DNA from: Planifilum fimeticola | GTDB lineage: Bacteria; Bacillota; Bacilli; Thermoactinomycetales; DSM-44946 | NCBI RefSeq assembly: GCF_003001905.1 | Contig: NZ_PVNE01000004.1 | Location: forward strand, 1 to 64,000 | Length of the DNA stretch: 64,000 nt | Direction: 5' to 3' | Shown here: positions 7,972 through 16,801 of the stretch, piece after piece | How the letters are laid out: each line of letters opens with the position of its first letter | Numbering within the stretch: the stretch's first letter is position 1 | Notes under the pieces: generated by a model | What the model saw: the letters and a program-made list of their open reading frames with translations, nothing else | The model's database searches: none | What the model was told of the DNA's origin: nothing | Made by a program: the position numbers and the translations under genes

Positions 7972-9417
7972 TCAATCCCACAGATACACATTGTCGACGT
8001 AGACGGAAGTCTGGCCCGATGAACCTTCGGTTCCGATAAACTGTACGCCGTACTCTCTGATGTCCGAAGTGTTTACGCCGGAGAGATTCAACGTCAATTC
8101 TCTTTGTTCACCGGGGCGGATGGTCTGCCAGCCGCTGTCCTTCCAGGTGTAGTTGCTTCCGTATTTGACGTACAATTTCACGCCCAGTCCGTTTCCGTAA
8201 TTTCCCCAGGTCGCTCCCTTGACGGTGGCTCTCAGCAGCGAATGTCCGGAGAAATTAAAGTTTCCGCTCTTGTACAGATAGTGTTGGCTTCCGTTGGAAA
8301 GCAGGATATCCCCTTGCAGCGAGCGGGATCCCTTTGCGCTCCAGGCATCGGTGGACCAGGGGCCTCCCACCAAGTTGCGTCCGCTCCATCCCTCCGTTCC
8401 GTACTCGAAGTCGGCGTAGGCTTCGTCGCCTCCGCCTCCTCCGTCTCCTCCATCGCCGCCGTTTCCGAAGTACACTTCCCTGAGCCAGGTCAAGGCGGGG
8501 CGTTCCTGACCGGAGCGGGTGATCAGATGGGTTCCGTCCCTCCAGGTTTCTCCTTCAATATAGCCCCAAATGGTGACCCCTTGCACCGCCGGGTGCTCCC
8601 ACAGAACCGGGAATTTCTCTTGATATCGCGCCAATTGCGTCTGATCATCCCCGGTCATGTCGAGTTCGGAAACATAAATGGGCAATCCGGTTGAAGCCAG
8701 CATATTCAAAACATTTCTCATGGTGCTGACGCTTACGTCATCCATGTTGAAATGATGGCATTGAATGCCGATTCCGTCGATCAACCCCCGGCTTTTGAGC
8801 AGCTGGATGATCTCCACATATTGGGCGGCGGCATTGGGGTCGCTGATGATCCCGTACTCGTTGATAAGCAATTTGGAATCGGGAAAGGCCTGCCGGGCCT
8901 GTTCAAAGGACCAAATCACCCAGTCCCAGCCCGTCGATCCGTTCCCTCCGATGGCATCCTTATAGGAAGGCGGCGCGTGCAGGGGTTCATTGACCACATC
9001 GACGAATTCGGCTCCTCGGTACCGCTGTCCGGCCGCCTGGATCCATTCGATCACCTCCGCCCGCTGTTCCGATGCGGGAAGACTGCTCACCCAGCCGGGC
9101 TCCTGGCTTCCCCATACCAGCGTGTGGAATTTGAAGGGAAACCCGTTGTTCTTGGCGTAATTGTAGGCCATATCCGCCTGACTCCAATTCATGTTACCCC
9201 TCGAAGACTCAACGGATCCCCATTTCGTCGAATTTTCCGGGGTGACCTGATCCCAATAAGTGGCGAAGTCGGACGGGATGTAATCCGCGATCACATTCCC
9301 CAAAAACTTGTCGTCCGCGATTCCCGCATAGGCTGAATTCTGGCCGGCAACCGGTAAAGCCAAGGAGAGAAGCAAGACGAGCGCGGCGGAAACAATGAAC
9401 GGTTTGGACCTCAACAT
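7972..9417 (-). CDS. secreted GH10 endo-1,4-beta-xylanase with C-terminal binding module
   Basis: A 481-residue extracellular xylan-degrading enzyme. Residues 1-31 are a signal peptide ending near NSAYA. The GH10 barrel covers about 33-315: acid/base E144 in VDVVNEP and nucleophile E251 in IYVSELDMTG are both in place, as is the WGSQEPGW loop. A glycine/aspartate linker (318-332) leads to a beta-sandwich module (about 333-481) with many aromatic residues, probably a carbohydrate-binding module whose family I cannot assign. The catalytic domain is on the short side for GH10. GGGAGG lies eight bases before the ATG. A sigma-A promoter and a XylR-like operator upstream suggest repression in the absence of xylose. 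Confidence 0.93.
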   Translation of the reverse strand: MLRSKPFIVSAALVLLLSLALPVAGQNSAYAGIADDKFLGNVIADYIPSDFATYWDQVTPENSTKWGSVESSRGNMNWSQADMAYNYAKNNGFPFKFHTLVWGSQEPGWVSSLPASEQRAEVIEWIQAAGQRYRGAEFVDVVNEPLHAPPSYKDAIGGNGSTGWDWVIWSFEQARQAFPDSKLLINEYGIISDPNAAAQYVEIIQLLKSRGLIDGIGIQCHHFNMDDVSVSTMRNVLNMLASTGLPIYVSELDMTGDDQTQLARYQEKFPVLWEHPAVQGVTIWGYIEGETWRDGTHLITRSGQERPALTWLREVYFGNGGDGGDGGGGGDEAYADFEYGTEGWSGRNLVGGPWSTDAWSAKGSRSLQGDILLSNGSQHYLYKSGNFNFSGHSLLRATVKGATWGNYGNGLGVKLYVKYGSNYTWKDSGWQTIRPGEQRELTLNLSGVNTSDIREYGVQFIGTEGSSGQTSVYVDNVYLWD

Positions 9418-9631
9418 ACGAAAACCTCCCGGTAAACCTTAAGGTATTCGCTTGAAGCACAAATCCGCTGTCGCTCTTTTTCCCCGGTCGTCTCCATAAA
9501 CTTCAATCAAAGACAAAACAAAGATATGCCGCTGTGCTCCCGCTTCCTCCCCCCTTTCCATCTTTTTCTGAGCTGAGAACAATGATTTTTCGGCAAGTTG
9601 TATGCTTTCACGGACAATTGTGAATTGATAT

Positions 9632-9658
9632 ATTAGTTAGTGCATTGTCTAAACTAAT
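9632..9658. promoter_or_regulatory. XylR-like operator over xylanase transcription start
   Basis: Inverted half-sites ATTAGTT (9632-9638) and AACTAAT (9652-9658) are centred on the first transcribed bases of the xylanase gene. The core from TTAGTT to AACTAA spans 25 bases, the same span as the known XylR operators of bacilli, which also have TTAGTTT and AAACTAA arms; the right arm matches exactly. No xylR gene is in the window, so the regulator is inferred. Confidence 0.55.
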
Positions 9659-9685
9659 TATAACAACTCCTTCCAGCAAAATCAA
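9657..9685 (-). promoter_or_regulatory. sigma-A promoter of xylanase gene
   Basis: On the minus strand TTGATT (9680-9685) and TATAAT (9657-9662) are 17 bases apart. The operator begins at the -10 element, a position where a bound repressor would block initiation. The leader is about 230 bases long. Confidence 0.75.
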
Positions 9686-9798
9686 CACAAATATCGAATT
9701 TTTTTGATTAATACAAAATAATTAATGCAGATGTTGCTTCCTCTTCCCCTGCGCCGTCTTTGGGCCATATCCCTCCCCGTTTGAAAAAAACCTTGACC
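9686..9798. other. AT-rich divergent intergenic region
   Basis: Part of the roughly 440-base gap between the xylanase gene and the small membrane protein gene. No open frame of note. TTGACC at 9794-9799 could serve as a -35 element for the plus strand, but only weak -10 candidates follow. Confidence 0.4.
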
Positions 9799-9812
9799 TG
9801 TAATGCATTACA
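9799..9812. promoter_or_regulatory. 14-bp perfect palindrome, probable operator
   Basis: TGTAATGCATTACA is fully symmetric and sits just after TTGACC, where the spacer of a plus-strand promoter would lie, 45 bases before the small membrane protein gene. It is a good candidate operator, but its regulator is unknown; LacI-type sites usually have a central CG, which this lacks. Confidence 0.45.
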
Positions 9813-9856
9813 CAACTTACCTTTATGCTGAAGAGTATCCTTACGGAGGGATGCGC

Positions 9857-9973
9857 GTGGAGAAACTGATAATCATTGTTCTCTTCTTGCTTTCGGTGGG
9901 CAGTATGTGGAAAGCGGGATCCTCCGTCTCCCGCCGGATGTCGGAGGATCCGGATAAAAAGGATGATTTGTAA
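9857..9973 (+). CDS. 38-residue single-pass membrane protein
   Basis: A small open frame read from the sequence: GTG at 9857, stop TAA at 9971-9973. ACGGAGGG ends six bases before the GTG; an in-frame ATG at 9851 touches the ribosome site and is less likely. The N-terminal part MEKLIIIVLFLLSVG is a transmembrane helix, followed by a basic stretch (SSVSRRM) and an acidic-basic tail (EDPDKKDDL). I know no family for it. It precedes the LacI-type regulator by about 50 bases, so the two may have formed an operon. Confidence 0.6.
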   Translation: MEKLIIIVLFLLSVGSMWKAGSSVSRRMSEDPDKKDDL

Positions 9974-10025
9974 TTAAGGCAGTATTTATAATTAATGATA
10001 AAGTACTGGTCTGGTGGTGACTGGA

Positions 10026-11021
10026 ATGGCAAACATCAAAGATATCGCCAAAAAGGCCGGTGTTTCGACGGCCACCGTCTCCCGGGTGCTGAACGGTCAT
10101 CCGTATGTGTCCGAACGGAGCCGTCTGGCGGTTGAAGAAGCCATGCGCCAGCTGAATTACACTCCCAATTCCTCGGCGGTTCATCTGAAACGGGGAAAAA
10201 CCGGGGTCATCGCCGCAATAATCAAGCGTATCGACCACCCCTTCATGAGCGGTTTGATGCAGGGAATCGGCGAGGTCGCCTTGAGAAAGGGATATCAGAT
10301 CATGGTTTGCCAAACCCGGGTTCAGGCGCAGGAAGAACTGAGATTCCTTCATCTGTTGCAAACCAAACAGGTGGACGGCATCCTTCTCGAAGACATGCAG
10401 AACGATTGGGAAAAGGTGGCCCCTTATGCCTCCAGCGGCCCGCTCGTTCTGGTGAATTCCTATGAGAAAAAGGCCACCGTCCCCATGGTTTACGTCAACA
10501 ACTACAACGGCGCCCGGCAGGCCCTTCTCCACCTGGTGAAAAAAGGACACCGATCGATCGCCGTCTGCCTGGCGAAACAAAAGAATGCCTTTTGCACGGT
10601 GCAGTGACCCCGCTGGCAGGCCTATCAGGATGTCCTCTCCGAAGCGGGAATCGAAATAGACAGTCGCTATATCTTTGAAAATGTGAGCACGGGCAATGTC
10701 CTCGCCGGAAAAGAACTCTTCCGGACCATACGGGAGATGTCAGACAAACCCACCGCTCTGTTCGCGGGAAGCGATCAGGTGGCAGCGGGCTTTATCCTCG
10801 AGGCGAGAAGACACGGCATCCGGATTCCCGAAGATATCGCCGTTGTCGGATTTGATGATCAACCGATCGCCGAACTGATGGACATCACAACCGTATACCA
10901 ACCCATCAGGGAAATGGGAGAACACGCCTCTGAAATGCTGTTCCGTCTGATTGAAGGTTTGCCGGTCGACCAAAGCGCTGTCGAAATGCCTCACCGCTTG
11001 GTGGTTCGATCCACTACCTGA
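10026..11021 (+). pseudogene. LacI-family regulator interrupted by in-frame TGA
   Basis: The frame from ATG 10026 encodes a typical LacI repressor: an N-terminal helix-turn-helix (IKDIAKKAGVSTATVSRVLNG), hinge (TPNSSAVHLKRGKTGVIA), then the sugar-binding-protein-like domain. At 10605-10607 a TGA interrupts the frame after residue 193. The same frame then continues at once with PRWQAYQDVLSEAG through TALFAGSDQVAAG and VVGFDDQPIAELMDITTV to 11021. There is no frameshift, only one stop codon inside a conserved loop, so either the gene is dead or this is a point mutation or sequencing error. Restart at GTG 10683 would yield only a partial effector domain. GGTGGTGA precedes the ATG. Its position near the xylanase suggests a former role in sugar control. 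Confidence 0.85.
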
Positions 11022-11034
11022 CAATGGCGCTGGC

Positions 11035-11097
11035 AGCAAAATCATCACCCGGCCCGAACCCTATATTCCCGGGGACGAGTCGGGTGATGATTTTGCT
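11035..11097 (+). terminator. long hairpin after LacI-type gene
   Basis: A perfect 17-bp inverted repeat (11035-11051 with 11081-11097) with a 29-base loop follows the LacI-type gene by 13 bases. CCTTTTTC comes four bases later, so it probably acts as a terminator. Confidence 0.65.
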
Positions 11098-11141
11098 TCA
11101 CCTTTTTCATTGCGTCACCAGACAACCGGAGACCTGTACGA

Positions 11142-11636
11142 TCAAACCTTTGACAGGTAATCGGCAAGCTGATCCAAGGTTCCGGCAAATCCCTTCCGAA
11201 CCATATCGTGTGCTTCCTTGAATGTCTCGAGCTCCTCCTCTGTCGCGGAAACAGGCATCCCGCGCATGGTTAGCGTCGTCTTTCCTCCATGCTCAGCGAA
11301 AGTCAACGTGTTCAGGATTTCCAGCGGCCAGGTGGGGCTGAATGGAGCCCGGACCGTGTTTCCCTCCTCATCAGAAAAGGAATTGGTGTAGACGAGCCTC
11401 TCCGGTTCCACGATTTCGCGATAAACAAATTTGCCCCACAGCACTTCGCCTCCGGGGGATTGCTGGCTGTAGAGAAAGATACCGCCCGGACGGAGATCAA
11501 ACTTGGCCACGCTGATTGTGAGACCTTTCGGTCCCCACCAGTGCTTCAGGTGCTCCGGATCCGTAAACGCCTTAAACACTAGCTCCCGAGGCGCATCGAA
11601 GGTGCGCGCGATAACCAATTCGTACGGATTGGACAA
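11142..11636 (-). CDS. SRPBCC / AHSA1-like protein
   Basis: A 164-residue START-like protein of the AHSA1 (activator of Hsp90 ATPase homologue 1-like) group. The motifs are TRTFDAPRELVFKAFTDPEHL near the N-terminus with KHWWGPKG after it, and a C-terminal helix GFAGTLDQLADYL. The fold is a helix-grip pocket for hydrophobic ligands; the ligand is not known. The start is TTG at 11636, with AAGGAGGAAT six bases upstream. It follows an ArsR-type regulator in the same direction by 55 bases. ArsR-AHSA1 pairs of this kind are common in Firmicutes, and the regulator probably controls both genes. Confidence 0.88.
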   Translation of the reverse strand: MSNPYELVIARTFDAPRELVFKAFTDPEHLKHWWGPKGLTISVAKFDLRPGGIFLYSQQSPGGEVLWGKFVYREIVEPERLVYTNSFSDEEGNTVRAPFSPTWPLEILNTLTFAEHGGKTTLTMRGMPVSATEEELETFKEAHDMVRKGFAGTLDQLADYLSKV

Positions 11637-11691
11637 TTCAATTCCTCCTTATGATGTTGTGCCGGCGAATCAAAAACCGCGATGTTCCGTG

Positions 11692-12033
11692 TCAGGACTG
11701 TTTTCCGCATCCCTCTTTCTTTTCCTTTGCTTGCACTTCGCGCAGATAATCGTCCAACTGATCGAATCTCTCGTCCCAGACACGGCGAAAGGATTCCAGC
11801 CAATCGTCCAGCTCTTTGAGCGGCTGGGGTCGCAGCTTGTAGATCCGCCGGTTGGCGATCGGATGCACCTCGACGAGCCCGGCATCACTGAGTACACGGA
11901 GGTGTTTGGAAACTTGAGGCTGCCGGAGCCCGAGTTCAGTGGCGATTTCCCCCACTGAACGGGGGCCGTCACGCAAGAGTTCGATGATTTTTAACCGGTT
12001 GGACTCGGCAAGAGCACTCAAAATCGCTTCCAT
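11692..12033 (-). CDS. ArsR-family winged-helix regulator
   Basis: A 113-residue HTH protein. Residues 1-85 form the winged helix: ALAESNRLKIIELL, then the recognition helix RQPQVSKHLRVLSDAGLVE and the wing PIANRRIYKLRP. The tail (about 86-113) is charged and has one cysteine near the end (GCGKQ). No metal-binding CxC pair as in ArsR/SmtB sensors is visible, so it is probably not a metal sensor. A consensus -10 element lies only six bases before the ATG, and no ribosome site is visible, so the message is probably leaderless. A palindrome in the promoter suggests autoregulation. It heads an operon with the AHSA1-like gene. Confidence 0.9.
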   Translation of the reverse strand: MEAILSALAESNRLKIIELLRDGPRSVGEIATELGLRQPQVSKHLRVLSDAGLVEVHPIANRRIYKLRPQPLKELDDWLESFRRVWDERFDQLDDYLREVQAKEKKEGCGKQS

Positions 12034-12039
12034 GACTTG

Positions 12040-12069
12040 ATTATACCACGAAAGGAATATTCCTGAAAA
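12040..12069 (-). promoter_or_regulatory. promoter and operator of ArsR operon
   Basis: On the minus strand TTTTCA (12064-12069) and TATAAT (12040-12045) are 18 bases apart. AGGAATATTCCT, a perfect 12-bp palindrome at 12053-12064, fills the spacer, and a further GGAATAT copy lies at 12070-12076. The predicted transcription start coincides with the A of the start codon at 12033. Confidence 0.7.
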
Positions 12070-12161
12070 GGAATATATGATATTTCTTTCGACAAATCGG
12101 GACCGGCGGCAAAGAGCTTAAAGCGTTCCGGCATACCGTATACACGATCAACAATAAGATC

Positions 12162-12192
12162 GCGGTCAGATCTTGCATGAAGATCTGACCGC
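12162..12192 (-). terminator. hairpin after protease gene
   Basis: A perfect 13-bp stem (12162-12174 with 12180-12192) with a 5-base loop follows the protease stop codon. The sequence after it on the minus strand is only moderately U-rich, so termination is likely but not certain. Confidence 0.6.
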
Positions 12193-12206
12193 TTGAATTC
12201 GTCCGG

Positions 12207-15200
12207 TCACTTGATATTCAGCTTACCCTTGGCCGCCTTCGACGCGGTGTTGCCGTAATCATCCGTCACGCGCACTTCGATGGTTGCGCCATTGACCTTT
12301 ATCTTGTCTTTCCCTTTGGGGGCTGTCCAAACCCCGACATAGTGGCCGGGAGAGACTTCTCTCATGGGAATGCCGCCGGACTGAGCCGTCCGGATCTGTG
12401 GCAGGTAGATGACGAATTCGGCGGAAAGCTCCGGCTGGCTTCTCAGTTCCACCGTCACCGATTGCCCCGCCTTGAGGGTAACATCCTTGTCAGGCTTGAC
12501 ATGTTCGATCGTCGGGGGCGTGAACTTGGCGTAAACCGTAATCTCTTTCTCTCGGATGTTTCCCGCCTTGTCCTGAGCAACGACTTTGATTCGGTTTTCG
12601 CCGCTGTCCAGTGCCAGTCGATGGGAGTAGGATCCGTCTTCCTTCACAACCGCTTTGACGCCGTTCATCGTTACCCGGTCGAGATGTTCGTCGATCGCTC
12701 TGCCTTCCACGGTGACCGCCTCGCGGTTTGTTTTCAGTCCATCCGCCGGATCGTCGATGGTGAGAGTCGGCTTCTCCTGATCCAGGATCACCTTCACCGG
12801 TTCGGAAAGATCTGTCTTTCCTCGATCCGTTACCGCGGCGGCAGTAAGTACATTTACACCTTTTTTAAGCGTGAGCTTCGCCTGGAACGTACCCGTATCC
12901 GTTGTTCGGACAGCGGCCGCCTCTTCCCCGCCGTTATAGAGATGGATATCGACGGACGGAGCCGACCTTCCCTCAATCGTCACTTCGGATTGGTTGGTAA
13001 AGGTGCCGTCCGCAGGTGACGTGATCGTCGGCACGGGAACTTCGTATTCCACCCGGGCACGGATCATGTAGTTTCCTTCCGATGCGGGCGTCGGTGACCA
13101 GGTGCCGCTGATATACTGCCAGCTGCGTCCGGCGTTGGGGCTGCTTTCATCGGTGGCCAGACCGGGGGAATTGGGGTAAGGATCGGTCTGCAAAAAGACC
13201 ATGTAGAAGTCGCCTTCCACCATGATCCCTTTGTCGCTCAAATCGACCGTTGTCCAGGTGCCGTCGCGGGCCGCGTCGGCCTCAAAGGGCCCGGCGATCC
13301 TTTTCCCCGGCGCTCCGTCTTCTCCGCTGTCATCGTAGACGGCCACCTGAAAACGGGTTCCCCCCGGAACCGGCCATTCCGTATCCCAGAATCGGAACAG
13401 ACCGGCAGTGACCATGGCTCGCTCCTGCCCCTCCTCCAGCGACATTTTCACCGCCCAGCCGTTTCCGGCATCGTAGAAGGAGCGGGCGTTTTCGGGGGTT
13501 CCGTCGTCATATCCGATTTCGTTCGGATACCCGATAAAGGGCTTGAGAGCGATATCCTGCTCCGTCACCTGATCGCCGGAAATCGTGATCTTCGTCTCAT
13601 TGCTGTAATAGTACGGAGCGAGGGTTTTCAGCGTGTACGTCCCTTCATAGGCGGTGATGGAGTAGCTGCCGTTTTCATCGGTCGTCACCGGGATGATCGC
13701 CGCATCTTCCACCAACAGCAAGGTGGCGCCGGCAATCGGTTTTCCGGTGGCTTGGTTGGTGACGGTCCCGCGGACCACACCTTGGGGAATCGGTTGCAAG
13801 GTGAAGTTGGCTTCGGTCGCCTCGCCGGATGTGATTTCCACCCGCTGATCCACCGAGCGGAATCCGTACGTCTCCGCCCGGAGAGTGTATGAGCCGGCTG
13901 CATGTCGCATCGCATAGCTTCCGTCTGCCGGGTGGGTCGTCACCGATCGGCCCGTTTCGAGCACGCTCACCTTTGCCTCAAGGGGCAAGGATTGGGGGGA
14001 GACCGTGTAGGATTTGTCTTTTGCGGCAATGGGATGCTGAATGTTGACGCGCTTGCCCGGTTTGATCGCATCCGGATCAATCGGAGCACCCTTTTTGTCG
14101 GACGCTTTGGCGTTCGTCTGCGGAGCCTGCTGTTTCACGGGCGGATCGTCGAGGGGGGTGTCGCTCAGGCGGACGTCATCGATGTACCATCCGGGTCTGA
14201 CCACACTGTAGTCCGTTGTGACATTAAAACCGATGTAGATGCGCTGCCCTGCATAATCGGACAGATCCACCTCTCCGTCGATCCAGCCGTCCGAGAGATC
14301 GGTAAACCTCGATAGCTGCGTCCAGTTCTCCTGGTCCGTCGATACGAAGACATGGCCGTAATCCCAGTTTTGCTCCAGGTTGTACCATTGTTTGAACTGC
14401 AGGTAGGCATTTCCTTTCGGCAGTTCGATCGGCGGCGTCACCAGCGTCATGTTGGCGTTGCTGGCATAGTCGCCGTCCAGGTTGGTACCGTATACTCTCT
14501 CGCCCGAGTAGGCTTGCCCGGGACCCGAGCTGGGTTTGCCCCACTGCCAGGAGTCGTTTTGACCAAAGGAATACCAGCCGACGGGCGTCGATTCGAAATC
14601 CTGGAAATAGCCGATGGTGATCCCCGACTTCACATTTACCTCATAGACATCCGACATCACATCGTTCCCGCCGTAATCGACAATACGCCACTTGTATTGA
14701 AGCTTCGGCTTTTTGATCCCATCGGCTGGAACGGTAGCCTCATAGGTTCCTTCCCGATAATCTCCATGCACGCGCTTTGCTTCCACGGAAGTCCAATCAC
14801 CCGCGTCATCGGAGCGGTACTGCAATTCCACCTTGAGAATGCTGATGTTGTCCTGCGCGTCCACCCTGAGCGGAAGATCCATGTCCGTGTAAGTTTCTGC
14901 GGGGGCCTCGTGCCGGTATTGCGGAGGTTCGTCGTCTTCCCCTTCCCGCACCACATGTCCGCGAACCTCCCCGATTCCCGTCCGCACGGACGAAATTGCG
15001 TCAAATACATTGAGCAGCCCGTGTCCGTAGCCGTTGTTGGGCGAATCGGGGTACTGGCTGTCGGTGAGAGGGATTGCCGTTTCAATGAGAATGCGCTCCA
15101 TGTCGTCGACGCTGAGGGAAGCATCCGCCTGTCTGAGAAGGGCGATCGCTCCCGAGACATGGGGGCCGGCCATGGAAGTGCCGTTGTACCCGGCATACCC

Positions 15201-16484
15201 CCCTCCCGGCACGGCAGAACGGATTCCGGCGCCCGGAGCGACCAGCTCCGGCTTGATTTCCCCGTACGGGGAGGGTCCGCGCGACGAAAAGGAGGCAATG
15301 CCGTTGTTGATATCGGTTGCGCCGGTGGCGAAGGATTCGGGAAAATTGGCCGGGCTGGCGACGGTTTCGCTTCCCGGACCGTCATTCCCGGCGGAAAACT
15401 CGGGGAAAATGTCGGCCGCCCGCCAGTTTTGCACCATCGGGCGATACCATTCGTCGATGCCCGCTCCGCCGCCCCAGGAATTGTTCACCACGTCGGGGGC
15501 TTTTTCCGGATGGGGATTGCCCTCCGCATCTTTGGGGGCCAAAATCCATTCGCCGGCGGCGAGCAGATCCGAATCGCTGGCATTGCCACTGGCGTTAAAC
15601 GCTTTGACGGCGATCCACTTGGCGCCGGGAGCCACGCCGATCCGGTCGGATCCATCCGGCCCGGAGCCGACCATGGTGCCCATGGTGTGGGTTCCGTGCC
15701 CGTTGTCGTCGTAGGGAGATTCTCGCCCGTTTACCGCGTCAAACCAGTTGAATTCGTGATCCGGGGCATCGGGATCGTCGGGGTTGTAACCGCGGTATTT
15801 TTCCTTTAACGCGGGATGATCCCACTCGACTCCGGAATCGATGTTGGCCACGACGGTTCCCGAGCCATCAATTCCCAGATTCCAAACGGCGGGAGCGCCC
15901 ACTCTCTCGATGTTCCATTCGATCGTCGCGGTTTTCGCGTTTGTCGAACCCGCGTCAGCCCGGTGCAATTTGCGGATCTCATCGGGCAACAGCTTGTCCA
16001 CTTCCGGGAACGAGGCCAACTCTTCCATAACTTCCTTCGTCCCGGTCACCGCCATTGAATTGACAATATAATAGGATCGGAATGTTTTTACTCTTCCCGC
16101 CCTTTTTTGTTTTTCCAGGAATGCCTGCACGTTTCGCTGCGTGCCGAACGCGGTGGCCCGAAGTTCCGAGACCACGGCGGAACGCTTCATCAAACGGGTC
16201 TCAAAGGGAGTCTTTTTTTGTTTCTTCGCCATTTCGGCGGCTTCAGCTGCCGCCTTCTTCGTGTCTGCCTGTTCCTTGAACTTCACCAAGAACGTGACAA
16301 ACTCGTTTTCGGCAAATTGGCCTTTCAATTTGCGGTTGATTTTTTCTTCGATTGTTTTTGGGCTGTTTTTGTGTAGGGAGGTATGGGTTTGTTTAGTTTG
16401 GGTTGCAAACGAGTTGACCGGCAAAACCAGTAAGGCAATCAACAACAAGAGAAACAACCGACGCGGCAATCGGGATTTTCCCAT
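12207..16484 (-). CDS. bpr: bacillopeptidase F-like secreted S8 serine protease
   Basis: A 1425-residue exported subtilisin-type protease, nearly the length of Bacillus bacillopeptidase F. The domains in order are a signal peptide (1-27), an inhibitor-type propeptide (about 45-170), and the catalytic domain (about 195-500) with D216, H263, oxyanion N367 and S437 in NGTSMAGPH. Next comes a jelly-roll region with DFESTPVGWYSFG and GWYIDDVRLSD (about 605-775). Two carboxypeptidase regulatory-like beta-domains (about 845-1000) and three Ig-like domains (about 1130-1425) with paired PADG repeats complete it. GAGAGG lies seven bases before the ATG. The C-terminal modules probably hold the enzyme in the wall or bind substrates before processing. 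It is transcribed alone. The gene symbol rests on architecture. Confidence 0.9.
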   Translation of the reverse strand: MGKSRLPRRLFLLLLIALLVLPVNSFATQTKQTHTSLHKNSPKTIEEKINRKLKGQFAENEFVTFLVKFKEQADTKKAAAEAAEMAKKQKKTPFETRLMKRSAVVSELRATAFGTQRNVQAFLEKQKRAGRVKTFRSYYIVNSMAVTGTKEVMEELASFPEVDKLLPDEIRKLHRADAGSTNAKTATIEWNIERVGAPAVWNLGIDGSGTVVANIDSGVEWDHPALKEKYRGYNPDDPDAPDHEFNWFDAVNGRESPYDDNGHGTHTMGTMVGSGPDGSDRIGVAPGAKWIAVKAFNASGNASDSDLLAAGEWILAPKDAEGNPHPEKAPDVVNNSWGGGAGIDEWYRPMVQNWRAADIFPEFSAGNDGPGSETVASPANFPESFATGATDINNGIASFSSRGPSPYGEIKPELVAPGAGIRSAVPGGGYAGYNGTSMAGPHVSGAIALLRQADASLSVDDMERILIETAIPLTDSQYPDSPNNGYGHGLLNVFDAISSVRTGIGEVRGHVVREGEDDEPPQYRHEAPAETYTDMDLPLRVDAQDNISILKVELQYRSDDAGDWTSVEAKRVHGDYREGTYEATVPADGIKKPKLQYKWRIVDYGGNDVMSDVYEVNVKSGITIGYFQDFESTPVGWYSFGQNDSWQWGKPSSGPGQAYSGERVYGTNLDGDYASNANMTLVTPPIELPKGNAYLQFKQWYNLEQNWDYGHVFVSTDQENWTQLSRFTDLSDGWIDGEVDLSDYAGQRIYIGFNVTTDYSVVRPGWYIDDVRLSDTPLDDPPVKQQAPQTNAKASDKKGAPIDPDAIKPGKRVNIQHPIAAKDKSYTVSPQSLPLEAKVSVLETGRSVTTHPADGSYAMRHAAGSYTLRAETYGFRSVDQRVEITSGEATEANFTLQPIPQGVVRGTVTNQATGKPIAGATLLLVEDAAIIPVTTDENGSYSITAYEGTYTLKTLAPYYYSNETKITISGDQVTEQDIALKPFIGYPNEIGYDDGTPENARSFYDAGNGWAVKMSLEEGQERAMVTAGLFRFWDTEWPVPGGTRFQVAVYDDSGEDGAPGKRIAGPFEADAARDGTWTTVDLSDKGIMVEGDFYMVFLQTDPYPNSPGLATDESSPNAGRSWQYISGTWSPTPASEGNYMIRARVEYEVPVPTITSPADGTFTNQSEVTIEGRSAPSVDIHLYNGGEEAAAVRTTDTGTFQAKLTLKKGVNVLTAAAVTDRGKTDLSEPVKVILDQEKPTLTIDDPADGLKTNREAVTVEGRAIDEHLDRVTMNGVKAVVKEDGSYSHRLALDSGENRIKVVAQDKAGNIREKEITVYAKFTPPTIEHVKPDKDVTLKAGQSVTVELRSQPELSAEFVIYLPQIRTAQSGGIPMREVSPGHYVGVWTAPKGKDKIKVNGATIEVRVTDDYGNTASKAAKGKLNIK

Positions 16485-16801
16485 TTCCGTTCCTCTCTTT
16501 CATTTAGATTCCGACAGCGCCGGGGGCGATGAAGCGAACGATCGAACCTCCTCTCTTTGGGTGGCTTCTATTATATTACTATTATACTAATTTTTTCATC
16601 CAAAACTAATATGCATTTTGTCTTGTATCCGAAACAGCGAAACACACGGGAAAACCTGCTTTTCCTTCTCCGCCCCCTCGCTTCGAAGACAATGCGTGCC
16701 AGGGCTCCAAACGGTCTATCGCACAATTTTTCTTTTCCTGCGCATCAGCCTTTTCTCTCTACTCTATAAAAGCGTATTGATAAATTGGGAGGTGAAATGG
16801 G
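16485..16801. other. divergent promoter region, no gene
   Basis: A gap of 317 bases between the divergent protease and repeat-protein genes. Two TATAAT-like hexamers occur on the minus strand near 16570-16590 upstream of the protease, without a good -35. On the plus strand a GGGAGGTGA ribosome site (16787-16795) precedes the repeat-protein gene. No clear vegetative promoter is seen for that gene, which would fit a sporulation sigma factor, but I could not find a convincing sigma-E or sigma-K site. Confidence 0.4.

Noticed and set aside
10605-10607. TGA in the LacI-type gene as a selenocysteine codon
   Set aside because: LacI repressors have no selenocysteine forms, no SECIS-like hairpin was evident, and no selenium genes are in the window.
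14352-15809. A 485-codon plus-strand frame inside the protease gene
   Set aside because: It is the shadow of the S8 protease on the other strand; the catalytic triad is on the minus strand.
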